A stretch of DNA of 64,000 nt, from contig CABSDC010000002.1 in the NCBI GenBank assembly GCA_902476295.1, forward strand, positions 1 to 64,000. Direction: 5' to 3'. The notes below the pieces were generated by a model. It was not told where the DNA came from and did no database searches. It saw nothing but the letters and a program-made list of their open reading frames with translations. Positions 9,362-17,824 of this stretch are shown here, in pieces. Source of the DNA: SFTJ01 sp905210415. Its GTDB lineage: Bacteria > Bacteroidota > Bacteroidia > Bacteroidales > Muribaculaceae. Made by a program: the position numbers and the translations under genes. Each line of letters starts with the position of its first letter. The first letter of the stretch is position 1.

Positions 9362-10123
9362 TTATAAATTGCTGTTTTGATTGTCATTTAATCTTTGGCG
9401 CACCACCTCATACATCATTACGCCGCCAGCTACAGAAACATTTAGAGAATTGATATTGCCAAATTCCGGTATCGAAACAAAGTTGTCGCAGAGCTTCAGC
9501 AAGTCTTTTGAAATGCCTTTGTCCTCCGCACCAAGTATTAGCGCTACTGGACCAGTATAGTCAACTTTAGTGTAGTTTACCGAACTCTTCTCTGATGCAC
9601 CAATCACTTTGTATCCGCTATTATGTAGCGTCTTCACTGCATTAACAAGGTTTTTCTCTCTACATACAGGCACATAATTAAGAGCTCCCGCTGATGTTTT
9701 AACTGCATCAGCATTTACGCTCACGCTATTCTTTTCAGGAATAACAATCGCATTTACGCCGGCGCAGTCACAAGTCCGTGCAATCGCACCAAAATTACGT
9801 ACGTCGGTAATACCGTCAAGGACAACAACAAAAGGGTTTAATCCTTCCTCATAGAATACAGGCACAACGTCGTCAAGCTTATAGTATGTCACAGCCGACA
9901 AAAATGCGATAACGCCTTGGTGGTTCTTGCGAGTTATTCTGTTGATTTTCTCAATTGGCACTCGTTGCACGGGTATGTGCATTTCTTTAACTAAAGCAAA
10001 CAATTCTGATATCAACTCGCCATTAATGTCTTTTTTTATTAATAGTTTGTCGATTTCTTTTCCTGATTGTATTGCCTCTATAACGGCTCTAATGCCGAAT
10101 ATATATTGGTCTTTTTCTATCAT
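9362..10123 (-). CDS. rlmB: 23S rRNA (guanosine(2251)-2'-O)-methyltransferase RlmB (SpoU/TrmH family)
   Basis: SAM-dependent SPOUT methyltransferase expected to modify G2251 in the ribosomal P-loop. The 253-residue protein has an N-terminal substrate-binding domain beginning IFGIRAVIEAIQSGKEIDKL. The trefoil-knot domain has the three SPOUT motifs: VLDGITDVRNFGAIARTCDC (motif 1), LILGAEDKGIS (motif 2) and IPEFGNINSLNVSVAGGVMM (motif 3). It follows recN by 4 bases in the dnaN-exonuclease-porD-recN-rlmB run. A related TrmH-type specificity cannot be excluded from sequence alone. Confidence 0.93.
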   Translation of the reverse strand: MIEKDQYIFGIRAVIEAIQSGKEIDKLLIKKDINGELISELFALVKEMHIPVQRVPIEKINRITRKNHQGVIAFLSAVTYYKLDDVVPVFYEEGLNPFVVVLDGITDVRNFGAIARTCDCAGVNAIVIPEKNSVSVNADAVKTSAGALNYVPVCREKNLVNAVKTLHNSGYKVIGASEKSSVNYTKVDYTGPVALILGAEDKGISKDLLKLCDNFVSIPEFGNINSLNVSVAGGVMMYEVVRQRLNDNQNSNL

Positions 10124-10127
10124 ATCG

Positions 10128-11792
10128 TTAGTTTAAATTATTTTTCAATAGCGCTTTCGCGTTTTCAATTGCCGAATGGGTGATTTCTGAACCACTAAGC
10201 ATTCCTGCAATCTCATTTATTCTTTCCGTTGAATCGAGTTGCTTAACAGAAGTGATAGTGGCATCTTCCACATCTGTCTTAAACACTTTTATGTGATTAT
10301 TCCCCAATGCAGCAACCTGTGGCAAGTGAGTAATTGCTATCACTTGTATTCTTTGAGACAATTCTTTCATCATCTCACCTATCTTAGCAGCGACATCTCC
10401 CGATACGCCGGTGTCTACTTCGTCGAATATTATCGTTGGCAGATTCATGCACTTTGCAATAATAGTCTTTATGGAAAGCATCAATCGTGACAACTCTCCA
10501 CCAGATGCTGTTGCTTCTACAGGCATAAGTGCTTGGTTCTTATTGAATGCAACCATATAATTTACCGAATCACTTCCCGTGGAAGATAATTCTTGTGATG
10601 TAAATGAGACTTCAAAATGCATGTTTTTCAGTCCCAATGGAGCACAAAGCAGTGTTAACTCTTGGGCAAACTTTTTAGCCACATCCTTTCGTTGCTTTGA
10701 CAAATCAGAGGCAAGATGCATGCATTCATTGTACAACTTATCTGATTTTGCCCGCAATGCATTTATATGCTCGTCAGAATTGTCTATTTTTTCAATTTTT
10801 TCTTCCAATTCGCATTGGAAACGTAGCAATTCATCTACTGATCTTACTCCATGCTTTGTTTCAAGCGAATATATGGTGTTAAGGCGTTCGTTTATTCTAT
10901 CAAGTTCTGTCGGGTCGCAGTCAAGTCCTTCTTGGCTTGATGAAATAACGCTTGACAAATCCTTCAATTCAATCAGAGTGCTTTCAAGACGTTCTACGCA
11001 ATCCGATAAAGATTCCATATATTCTGATGCGTTAGACAAGCTCTTTATGGCTGTACGCAACCCACTTATAATCGAGTTGTCCTCACCGTTAAGCATATCA
11101 TCGGCTGTCCAGAGCGACTCTTTTATCTCTGAAAGATTTGATAATTTTTTTTGTTCAGCCTCAAGTGCAACGTCTTCGCCTGGCACCAACTTTAGTGGTT
11201 TCAATTGATTGAGTTGGAAACGGATATAATCCTCCTCGTCCTTGCTTTTGCGATAATCTCTCTCGGAATTGTCCAACTCTTTTTTTGCCGCAAGATATTC
11301 CTTGTATTTCGTTTTATAGGTAGACAGTAGTGATGAGTTTCCGACAAGATTATCAATCACACTCAGTTGATAAGATTGTTTCGAAATCAAGAGGTTGCTG
11401 TGTTGTGAATGTATATCAATCAGATTGATAGACAACTCTTTCATCAATCCTACAGACACAGGAGAGTCGTTAATGAAGGCGCGTGAACGACCGCTTGCAG
11501 AGAACTCTTTTCTTAGAATGCATTCTTCTGGAAAATAATCAATGTCGTTTTCTTCGAAAAAATCCTTGAGATCATAATCCCTTATATCAAATGTGGCTTC
11601 GATGACAGATTTCTTTTCTTTGTCGCGAATTGATTTAATATCGGCCCTCTCTCCCAATATTAGCGACAATGCCCCCATTATGATAGATTTTCCGGCACCT
11701 GTTTCACCCGTTATAATAGTCAAGCCTTTATTGAACTCAATAACTACATGGTCGATAAGCGCATAATTTGATATGTCAAGTCGTGAGAGCAT
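10128..11792 (-). CDS. recN: DNA repair protein RecN
   Basis: SMC-like ATPase that acts in double-strand break repair. The 554-residue protein has a Walker A motif near the N-terminus (ITGETGAGKS), a long central coiled-coil region, and at the C-terminus the ABC signature (ASGGELSRLML) and Walker B (TIIFDEVDTGVSGDVA). The N-terminal MLSRLDISNYALIDHV opening is typical. The gene lies 5 bases from porD and 4 from rlmB, in one transcription unit. Length and motifs are ordinary. Confidence 0.96.
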   Translation of the reverse strand: MLSRLDISNYALIDHVVIEFNKGLTIITGETGAGKSIIMGALSLILGERADIKSIRDKEKKSVIEATFDIRDYDLKDFFEENDIDYFPEECILRKEFSASGRSRAFINDSPVSVGLMKELSINLIDIHSQHSNLLISKQSYQLSVIDNLVGNSSLLSTYKTKYKEYLAAKKELDNSERDYRKSKDEEDYIRFQLNQLKPLKLVPGEDVALEAEQKKLSNLSEIKESLWTADDMLNGEDNSIISGLRTAIKSLSNASEYMESLSDCVERLESTLIELKDLSSVISSSQEGLDCDPTELDRINERLNTIYSLETKHGVRSVDELLRFQCELEEKIEKIDNSDEHINALRAKSDKLYNECMHLASDLSKQRKDVAKKFAQELTLLCAPLGLKNMHFEVSFTSQELSSTGSDSVNYMVAFNKNQALMPVEATASGGELSRLMLSIKTIIAKCMNLPTIIFDEVDTGVSGDVAAKIGEMMKELSQRIQVIAITHLPQVAALGNNHIKVFKTDVEDATITSVKQLDSTERINEIAGMLSGSEITHSAIENAKALLKNNLN

Positions 11793-11797
11793 GTCCT

Positions 11798-12718
11798 TTA
11801 GTTTTGCTGAGTTTGTTCTTCTTTAATTTTCTTCAGACGAGTAGTTTCTGTTGGATATAGTACCTTTAAGATTTCATAAACTTCATCCCTTTCGGTCTTT
11901 GAAGCTTTAGAATATACATTGACGAGTTCATCCAATTTGGCATCCTTAAACATCGAAAGGCACACCGACATCGGAGCAATATCATATATTGACTGAAGCG
12001 TTGAAATGGTTTGCGTAATTATTGATCGTCCTTTGTCGGGGCTAACAACCATCTCGTCCAGTCCCTTGCGATGATACTTGTAAAGTATATCTCGTATGCC
12101 CGAAGTTGTTTTGTCGGTGTATGCACTCAAAACCGAACTGCGGTTTTTTGTGTCTTCAAATGCTTTCCATCCGCTTTCTCCTTCACTCTGTGCCATTCTT
12201 ACAATATTTTCCGCCTTGTCATAATATGGATCTCCCCCATTTGGAGAAAATGTATCGAAATCCATCGCGATTATAAGGTAGGCATAAAAGTTAAGGATGC
12301 CTGTAAGATTGCCTTCCCAACTCACGTCGGAAAACACAAGGGGTTGATTCAACTCATAGGTGAAATCCACCTTTGTGTCTTTGAAATTTATAATTGTAGT
12401 TGTGTAGCTACTATTATATACTGGGCGGAGGGATTGTATTTGCAGATCTCCCGAAATGTTGGGCTCTTCATATGAATTGATTGTCAGATACAATCTACAT
12501 TCAATTTTTTCATTGGTTGAAAACTGTGCTTCTGTCCACTTCTGTGTGTTGATATAGTCAGAGATGGCTGATTGCAACGTGTTGAACACTTCTTTGTTCA
12601 CATTTTGAACTTTATCTGCGTTCACCTCTACTTTACAATTCAACTCTTGCGACATTGCACATTCGCACCATAGCGCAAGAATTATAGTTGTAAATAATAT
12701 TTTTAAGGGTCGCATCAT
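11798..12718 (-). CDS. porD: PorD/DUF4835 family exported protein
   Basis: A 306-residue exported protein with an N-terminal signal sequence (hydrophobic residues about 6-18, then CAMSQE). It matches the Bacteroidota-specific DUF4835 family by the QELNCKVEVNADKVQ opening, the FNTLQSAISDYINTQKW segment, the FYAYLIIAMDFDTFSPNGG middle and the Lys/Glu-rich tail. The family is annotated as type IX secretion protein PorD, although it is also present in species without active type IX secretion. It lies between the DnaQ-like exonuclease and recN. The symbol rests on family resemblance. Confidence 0.85.
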   Translation of the reverse strand: MMRPLKILFTTIILALWCECAMSQELNCKVEVNADKVQNVNKEVFNTLQSAISDYINTQKWTEAQFSTNEKIECRLYLTINSYEEPNISGDLQIQSLRPVYNSSYTTTIINFKDTKVDFTYELNQPLVFSDVSWEGNLTGILNFYAYLIIAMDFDTFSPNGGDPYYDKAENIVRMAQSEGESGWKAFEDTKNRSSVLSAYTDKTTSGIRDILYKYHRKGLDEMVVSPDKGRSIITQTISTLQSIYDIAPMSVCLSMFKDAKLDELVNVYSKASKTERDEVYEILKVLYPTETTRLKKIKEEQTQQN

Positions 12719-12741
12719 ACCTCGTCACTAACTAATTCAAA

Positions 12742-13509
12742 TCACAAATTTTTCGATTGAAGTCGCAAATTGGTCAGCACATTCTTTGTGTCCTGAGGAA
12801 AATCTCCCTGCATCATCCAGCCATAGTATCCAGGGTCTTTTTCGAGCACACAGAGCACAGGTTGACCCTTGTACTTGCCGAAATTAAATACCGGAACTCT
12901 CTTCTCATCATATATAAAGCGACCGGCTAAATCGACATTCTTGTTTTGAGTAGAAAACTCTGAAAGGAATTCCACATCGTTTTTCAAGTTGTCGTAGTGG
13001 TCAAGTTGCGCCTTTAGCACCTCGTATGTCGCACGAGTGTCAGCGTTTGCTGAATGCGCTGCTTCGAGGTCTTTGTTGCAATAAAACTTATATGCGGCCA
13101 CGAGCGTGCGTTGTTCCATCTTATGGAAGATCGTTTGCACATCCACAAAATGACACTTTGTGTAATCAAAATTCACACCCGCGTTCAAGAATTCTTCGAT
13201 AAGTAGCGGCACATCAAAGCGGTTGCTATTGTAGCCCGCAATATCACTACCCTCAAAGATTTTGGCGATTTCCTTTGCCTTCTCCTTGAAAGTTGGACAA
13301 TCTGCAACGTCGGCATCTGTGATGTGATGAATGGCTGTAGCCTGTTCCGGAATATGCATTCCTGGATTGAAGCGTAATGTATTTTCCGTCTCCGTTCCGT
13401 TTGGAAAAACCTTGACGTAACTCAATTCCACGATTTTATCATGTGAATAGTTTACGCCCGTGGTTTCCAAATCAAAAAACACCAACGGTTTCTTAAGATT
13501 TAATTCCAT
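12742..13509 (-). CDS. DnaQ-like 3'-5' exonuclease (DNA polymerase III epsilon family)
   Basis: A DEDDh-type exonuclease of 255 residues. Exo I is FFDLETTG at about 11-18, a second aspartate lies in GYNSNRFDVPLL, and the AHSANADTRATYEVL segment carries the catalytic His and Asp. The C-terminal ~70 residues (with PVFNFGKYKGQPV and YYGWMMQGDFP) are an extension shared by Bacteroidota homologues. It is placed directly after dnaN (12 bases), suggesting replication proofreading or clamp-linked repair. Whether it is the replicative epsilon subunit or a separate exonuclease is not decidable here. Confidence 0.9.
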   Translation of the reverse strand: MELNLKKPLVFFDLETTGVNYSHDKIVELSYVKVFPNGTETENTLRFNPGMHIPEQATAIHHITDADVADCPTFKEKAKEIAKIFEGSDIAGYNSNRFDVPLLIEEFLNAGVNFDYTKCHFVDVQTIFHKMEQRTLVAAYKFYCNKDLEAAHSANADTRATYEVLKAQLDHYDNLKNDVEFLSEFSTQNKNVDLAGRFIYDEKRVPVFNFGKYKGQPVLCVLEKDPGYYGWMMQGDFPQDTKNVLTNLRLQSKNL

Positions 13510-13521
13510 CTCTATACCGAA

Positions 13522-14637
13522 TTATATCATCATTGGCATAAGCAGAACGAGCAAATCTTCGCCTTCTTCTTGCTTTTCTGGTTCAAAAATGCCAGCGCGA
13601 GATGAGTCAGAAAGCATTATGGTAACAGTATCGTTGTTGATATTGTCGAGCACCTCAATGATGCGAGTCTTATTGAAGCCCATAATCAAATTGTCGCCAG
13701 AGTAATCGCAAGGAATGGTTTCTTCAGCCAACGTTGAATAGTCAACATCTTCAGCCTTGAGGAAGATTTCGTTTTGACGGAATTCAAACTTGATAAGACC
13801 GCCTTGGCTTGCAAACACTGATACGCGGCGAATAGCAGCAAGCAATGTTTCTCGATCTATTGATAGTTGATTAGGGTTCTCAACTGGGATAACAGAGTTG
13901 TATTTTGGATACTTGCCGTTCACGAATCGGCAATTCAAAGTATAATCTTCTGTTGTGAATGTTGCACACTTTGAATCAATTGTTACAGCAACGTTGCCGG
14001 CTTCCTTAGCGAAAATGTTAGCAATAATTGACGCAGGCTTTGTAGGAAGAATAAACGACGCTTCAAGTCCGGTTTGTGTTCTAAAATTCTTATATCTCAC
14101 CAATTTGTGAGTATCTGATGCAACAAACACGATTTCCTCCGGTTTGATATCCCAAAGGATACCCATCATAACAGGACGAAGGTCTTCTGTACCAACAGCG
14201 AAGATTGTTTGGTTTATGCCCTTAACGATTTCCTTTGCAGGAATTGCAAATGTAAGAGAGTCAGAATCATTCAACGCCTTTTGTGGAAATTCATTGCCGT
14301 TGATGCCGATGAAATTAAACTTACCATTCATATAGTAAATGTTGATTTCAAGGTTATTGTCGTCAATCTCAAATTTCAAACCTTGTTCAGGCAACTCCTT
14401 CAAGAGTTCGTTTAGACGCTTTGCGTTTACAGCAAACTTGCCCTCTCCTTCTGCATCGTTTACCACAATGCGGGTCTTCAGGGTTGTATCAGAGTCGCTA
14501 CCAGTAATTACAAGTTCTTCGCCCTTAAGGTCGAACAAGAAATTGTCAAGAATTGTAATTGTGTTCTTTGAGTTTACCACTTTCGACACTGCCGACAAGT
14601 GGTTCATAAGCGTTTTGCTAGAGATGTTAAATCGCAT
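13522..14637 (-). CDS. dnaN: DNA polymerase III beta subunit (sliding clamp)
   Basis: Ring-shaped processivity factor of the replicative polymerase. It has 371 residues with three clamp domains in order, starting MRFNISSKTLMNHLSAVSKVV. The characteristic C-terminal end of clamps is present in the Bacteroidota form (GIFEPEKQEEGEDLLVLLMP), containing the conserved L-L-M-P segment that forms the protein-binding pocket. It is the first gene of a minus-strand group that continues with an exonuclease, porD, recN and rlmB. A -7 promoter element sits about 70 bases upstream. Confidence 0.97.
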   Translation of the reverse strand: MRFNISSKTLMNHLSAVSKVVNSKNTITILDNFLFDLKGEELVITGSDSDTTLKTRIVVNDAEGEGKFAVNAKRLNELLKELPEQGLKFEIDDNNLEINIYYMNGKFNFIGINGNEFPQKALNDSDSLTFAIPAKEIVKGINQTIFAVGTEDLRPVMMGILWDIKPEEIVFVASDTHKLVRYKNFRTQTGLEASFILPTKPASIIANIFAKEAGNVAVTIDSKCATFTTEDYTLNCRFVNGKYPKYNSVIPVENPNQLSIDRETLLAAIRRVSVFASQGGLIKFEFRQNEIFLKAEDVDYSTLAEETIPCDYSGDNLIMGFNKTRIIEVLDNINNDTVTIMLSDSSRAGIFEPEKQEEGEDLLVLLMPMMI

Positions 14638-14706
14638 ATTATAGTCTTTTTGTTTTATCTAAATAAAGTTTGAGAAACGTTGCATATCTGCACACTTCTC
14701 CAACTA

Positions 14707-14714
14707 CAAAAATA
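14707..14714 (-). promoter_or_regulatory. -7 promoter element of the dnaN group
   Basis: The minus strand reads TATTTTTG, an exact TAnnTTTG match, in the divergent dnaN/glnS intergenic region. The leader would be about 60 bases. No convincing TTTG -33 box is seen. Confidence 0.42.
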
Positions 14715-14818
14715 GTGATTTTTTTTCGATTAGCAGTTATTTTTAGGCGGAATTTGAATTCCTGCTCAAATAATCACTAAATATCGCTGTTTTAAGACAA
14801 AAAATAATTTATTTTTTG

Positions 14819-14826
14819 TATTTTTG
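14819..14826 (+). promoter_or_regulatory. -7 promoter element of glnS
   Basis: TATTTTTG matches TAnnTTTG exactly and lies 38 bases before the glnS start codon, followed by an A-rich leader. The -33 region is only weakly similar to TTTG. Confidence 0.5.
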
Positions 14827-14864
14827 CAATCTGAAAATTAAAACTTGTAAACAAAAATATATCT

Positions 14865-16571
14865 ATGGCAGAAGAAATTATCTCATGCAACGAGACTGAG
14901 GAGAAAAAACCTTTGAATTTTGTGCAGCAAATTGTGGCTGACGATTTGAAGGCTGGTAAGAATGGAGGCAGACTGAACACACGCTTCCCGCCAGAGCCAA
15001 ATGGCTATCTTCACATTGGTCACGCAAAAGCTATATGTATGGACTTCGGCGTTGCCGAGATGTTTGGCGGCACATGCAATCTACGTTTCGACGACACCAA
15101 CCCAACTAAGGAAGATGTTGAATATGTAGAATCAATAAAAGAAGACATCAAATGGCTGGGATATGACTGGGGCGACCGCTTATACTATGCTTCAGATTAT
15201 TTCCCAAAACTATACGATTTGGCAATTAGACTGATTAAGGAAGGTAAAGCCTATGTTGACGATCAAACTTCTGAGCAAATTGCTGCACAAAAGGGTACGC
15301 CAACTACGCCTGGCACAGAAAGCCCATACCGCAACCGCACTCCAGAAGAAAACCTTGACTTGTTCCAAAGAATGAATGCTGGCGAATTTGAGGAAGGTGC
15401 ATGTGTGCTTCGTGCTAAGATTGATATGGCATCATCAAATATGCACTTCCGCGATCCTATCATGTATCGCATTATCAAACATCCACACCACCGCACTGGC
15501 ACAACTTGGAAAGTGTATCCGATGTATGACTTCGCACATGGTCAAAGCGACTACTTTGAAGGTGTTACACATTCTATTTGTACTCTTGAATTCGTTCCTC
15601 ACCGTCCTCTATATGATTATTTTATTGACGAATTGGCTGATGAAACTTATCGCCCTCGTCAGATAGAATTCAACCGCCTTAACCTCACATATACCCTCAT
15701 GAGCAAGCGCAAATTGCTTCAATTGGTTAAAGAAGGCTTGGTTGCAGGCTGGGACGATCCTCGCATGCCTACTATCTGCGGTCTCCGCCGTAGAGGTTAC
15801 ACTCCAGAGTCAATTAAGAATTTCATTGATGCAATTGGTTACACTAAATATGAAGCATTGAATGATATTTCTTTGCTTGAACACTCTATCAGAGAAGACT
15901 TGAATAAGCGAGCAAATCGTGTTTCTGCAGTAATCAATCCTGTTAAGGTAGTTATCACAAACTACCCTGAGGATAAAGAGGAAATGGTGACTGTTGACAA
16001 CAACCCAGAAGATTCTCAAGCAGGAAGCCACGAAATGCCATTCTCTCGCGAAATATATATTGAGCGCGACGATTTTATGGAGAATCCTCCAAAGAAGTAT
16101 TTCCGCATGACTCCTGACAAGGAAGTTCGTTTGAAGGCTGCATACATCTTGAAGTGCACAGGTTGCAAGAAAGATGCAGAAGGCAATGTTGAAGAGATTT
16201 ATTGTGAATATGATCCAGACACCAAGAGCGGTATGCCAGGCAGCATGCGCAAGGTTAAGGGCACACTTCATTGGGTATCAGCAAAGCATTGCAAGAAAGC
16301 TACGGTTCGTCTTTACGATCGTCTATTTATGGTTGAGAATCCATCAGCTGAAACAGAAAAAGATTTTAGAGAATTGCTCAATCCTGAGTCTCTTAAGACC
16401 GTGTCAGCTTTCGTTGAACCATATCTTGCTGAAACTGCTAAAGTTGGTGACAAATATCAATTCCAACGCATTGGATATTTCTGCGTAGACTCTGATTCTA
16501 CTGCCGACAATCTCATCTTCAACCGCACAATCGGACTTAAAGATAGTTGGGCAAAAGAAAAGACAAAGTAA
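14865..16571 (+). CDS. glnS: Glutamine--tRNA ligase
   Basis: Class I aminoacyl-tRNA synthetase that charges tRNA(Gln). The 568-residue length is standard. The HIGH motif appears in PEPNGYLHIGHAKAIC (near residue 46). The KMSKS loop appears as LMSKRKLLQL. The GlnRS-specific anticodon-binding beta barrels fill the C-terminal half (for example YFRMTPDKEVRLK and the HWVSAKHC stretch). Direct glutaminylation implies the organism does not rely solely on the Glu-tRNA(Gln) amidotransferase route. It has its own upstream promoter element and a long terminator hairpin after it. Confidence 0.97.
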   Translation: MAEEIISCNETEEKKPLNFVQQIVADDLKAGKNGGRLNTRFPPEPNGYLHIGHAKAICMDFGVAEMFGGTCNLRFDDTNPTKEDVEYVESIKEDIKWLGYDWGDRLYYASDYFPKLYDLAIRLIKEGKAYVDDQTSEQIAAQKGTPTTPGTESPYRNRTPEENLDLFQRMNAGEFEEGACVLRAKIDMASSNMHFRDPIMYRIIKHPHHRTGTTWKVYPMYDFAHGQSDYFEGVTHSICTLEFVPHRPLYDYFIDELADETYRPRQIEFNRLNLTYTLMSKRKLLQLVKEGLVAGWDDPRMPTICGLRRRGYTPESIKNFIDAIGYTKYEALNDISLLEHSIREDLNKRANRVSAVINPVKVVITNYPEDKEEMVTVDNNPEDSQAGSHEMPFSREIYIERDDFMENPPKKYFRMTPDKEVRLKAAYILKCTGCKKDAEGNVEEIYCEYDPDTKSGMPGSMRKVKGTLHWVSAKHCKKATVRLYDRLFMVENPSAETEKDFRELLNPESLKTVSAFVEPYLAETAKVGDKYQFQRIGYFCVDSDSTADNLIFNRTIGLKDSWAKEKTK

Positions 16572-16626
16572 AATCTTGGCGCATCTCCCCTCTCTCCGCA
16601 CAACCTATTACTTTAATTTTCACTCT

Positions 16627-16680
16627 GACAAGGGGATAAAAACTGCAACGATTGCAGATTTTACCCTCTTGTCATTTGTT
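16627..16680 (+). terminator. Hairpin terminator after glnS
   Basis: A long imperfect hairpin: GACAAG (16627-16632) pairs with CTTGTC (16668-16673). Inner stems are formed by TAAAA/TTTTA and CTGCA/TGCAG around a 5-base loop. It is followed by ATTTGTTTT. It ends 10 bases before the next start codon, so it may also shape expression of that gene. Confidence 0.6.
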
Positions 16681-16682
16681 TT

Positions 16683-17771
16683 ATGATCATGCGAGGTTTT
16701 ATAAGACACATACTTTGTTGGTTATTGGTGCTTGTTGGATTATCAACTAATGCCAAGAATTTCTATTCGACATGTAATAATGGATTTTACGGATTCATTA
16801 ATTGTCACATAGAATCAAACAAGATGCTTGTGCCTAACGAGACTGATTCTACAAGATTCTTGTTGCATTCTGAGTTGGTGTCGCCTTATCATTTTAAAGT
16901 TGTCGCAAGACTTGCTAACAAACATAATCAAGAGGACAAAGCATACCCTATAATTAGCAATAATGGAAAGCATGCGAAAGTGAAAAACACCAAGTGGGGC
17001 ATTGTGTTTAATTACATTTCCCCGTCTGATTATTGTGCCGCAGTGCTGCACTGCAAAAACTCTGCACCCCATGATTTGCTGGATAAACGCACTATGATAT
17101 GCGACCTTGTTAAAACTACCAACGGCGTTGAATCCACTTTGGCTACCACAGAGTTGTCTTCTAATGTAAATCTTTTTACAGGCGACAATTTAGTTTCAAT
17201 TGAGTGTAAAGACAACCATATAACTGTGCAGTTGGGAGAAAAACGATTAATCGATGTGTTAAGTGGTTCGGTGGCAGTATCAGAAAAATCCTCGACAGGA
17301 GTTTATGCAGGGCCTGGAGCGGAGGTAGCAATCGAACGATATATACTGAAGCAATATTCCAACCCGATTGAACCAGTTTTAACAAATTGGAGTCGAGACA
17401 GAATTGACGCATATCTAAAGTCAAGCACCGACGCATTTGAGGGATATTGGGCGTATTTAGACAGGGATATTGACGATAGTAAAGTGAAATTAGGCGGAAG
17501 ATATATCGTCGCTCTGATTGCAACAGACGACGGCTATGATATTCTGTATATAGATGGTGCGCAAGTGCTTTCTGATAAATGGCAAACAGGATACCTCAAA
17601 GGCCAACTAAAAAAAACAGTCTTTCAAGATCACTATGATTTAATTTGGTACGATTCAAGTTTCAAACCATTTAAAGTGGAGTCTTCTGCCGTGATTGAAA
17701 ATGGATCTGTAATGACACTATATTTTCCATTACAAAAAAGCCAAATCAGATTTTACAAAACAAAAAAATAG
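16683..17771 (+). CDS. Uncharacterised exported protein, two beta-rich domains
   Basis: A 362-residue protein with an N-terminal signal sequence (hydrophobic core HILCWLLVLVGLS, then NAK) and no lipobox. Residues about 25-215 have the alternating pattern of a concanavalin/LamG-like jelly roll, including GIVFNYISPSDYCAAVLHC, DNLVSIECKDNHITVQLGEK and GVYAGPGAEVAIERY. This recalls sugar-binding domains of the 3-keto-disaccharide hydrolase type, but no catalytic residues can be named. The C-terminal ~130 residues (FEGYWAYLDRDID...) look like a separate small beta barrel. Two start ATGs (16683, 16689) are equally possible. I do not recognise a named family. It is probably a periplasmic or surface protein of Bacteroidales. 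Confidence 0.7.
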   Translation: MIMRGFIRHILCWLLVLVGLSTNAKNFYSTCNNGFYGFINCHIESNKMLVPNETDSTRFLLHSELVSPYHFKVVARLANKHNQEDKAYPIISNNGKHAKVKNTKWGIVFNYISPSDYCAAVLHCKNSAPHDLLDKRTMICDLVKTTNGVESTLATTELSSNVNLFTGDNLVSIECKDNHITVQLGEKRLIDVLSGSVAVSEKSSTGVYAGPGAEVAIERYILKQYSNPIEPVLTNWSRDRIDAYLKSSTDAFEGYWAYLDRDIDDSKVKLGGRYIVALIATDDGYDILYIDGAQVLSDKWQTGYLKGQLKKTVFQDHYDLIWYDSSFKPFKVESSAVIENGSVMTLYFPLQKSQIRFYKTKK

Positions 17772-17798
17772 TCGCAGCATGCTTTTACACACTGCGAC
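17762..17798 (-). terminator. Intrinsic terminator of proS
   Basis: GTCGCAG (17771-17777) pairs with CTGCGAC (17792-17798). Read on the minus strand, the stem is followed by TATTTTTTTG. The U-tract runs into the last codons of the convergent exported-protein gene. Confidence 0.65.
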
Positions 17799-17824
17799 AT
17801 GTTGTGTCTATTGAATAAACTATA

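Noticed and set aside
10579..11208. 209-residue plus-strand frame opposite recN
   Set aside because: Antisense to the RecN coiled-coil region; the Ser-rich composition mirrors the Glu/Leu codons of the real gene.
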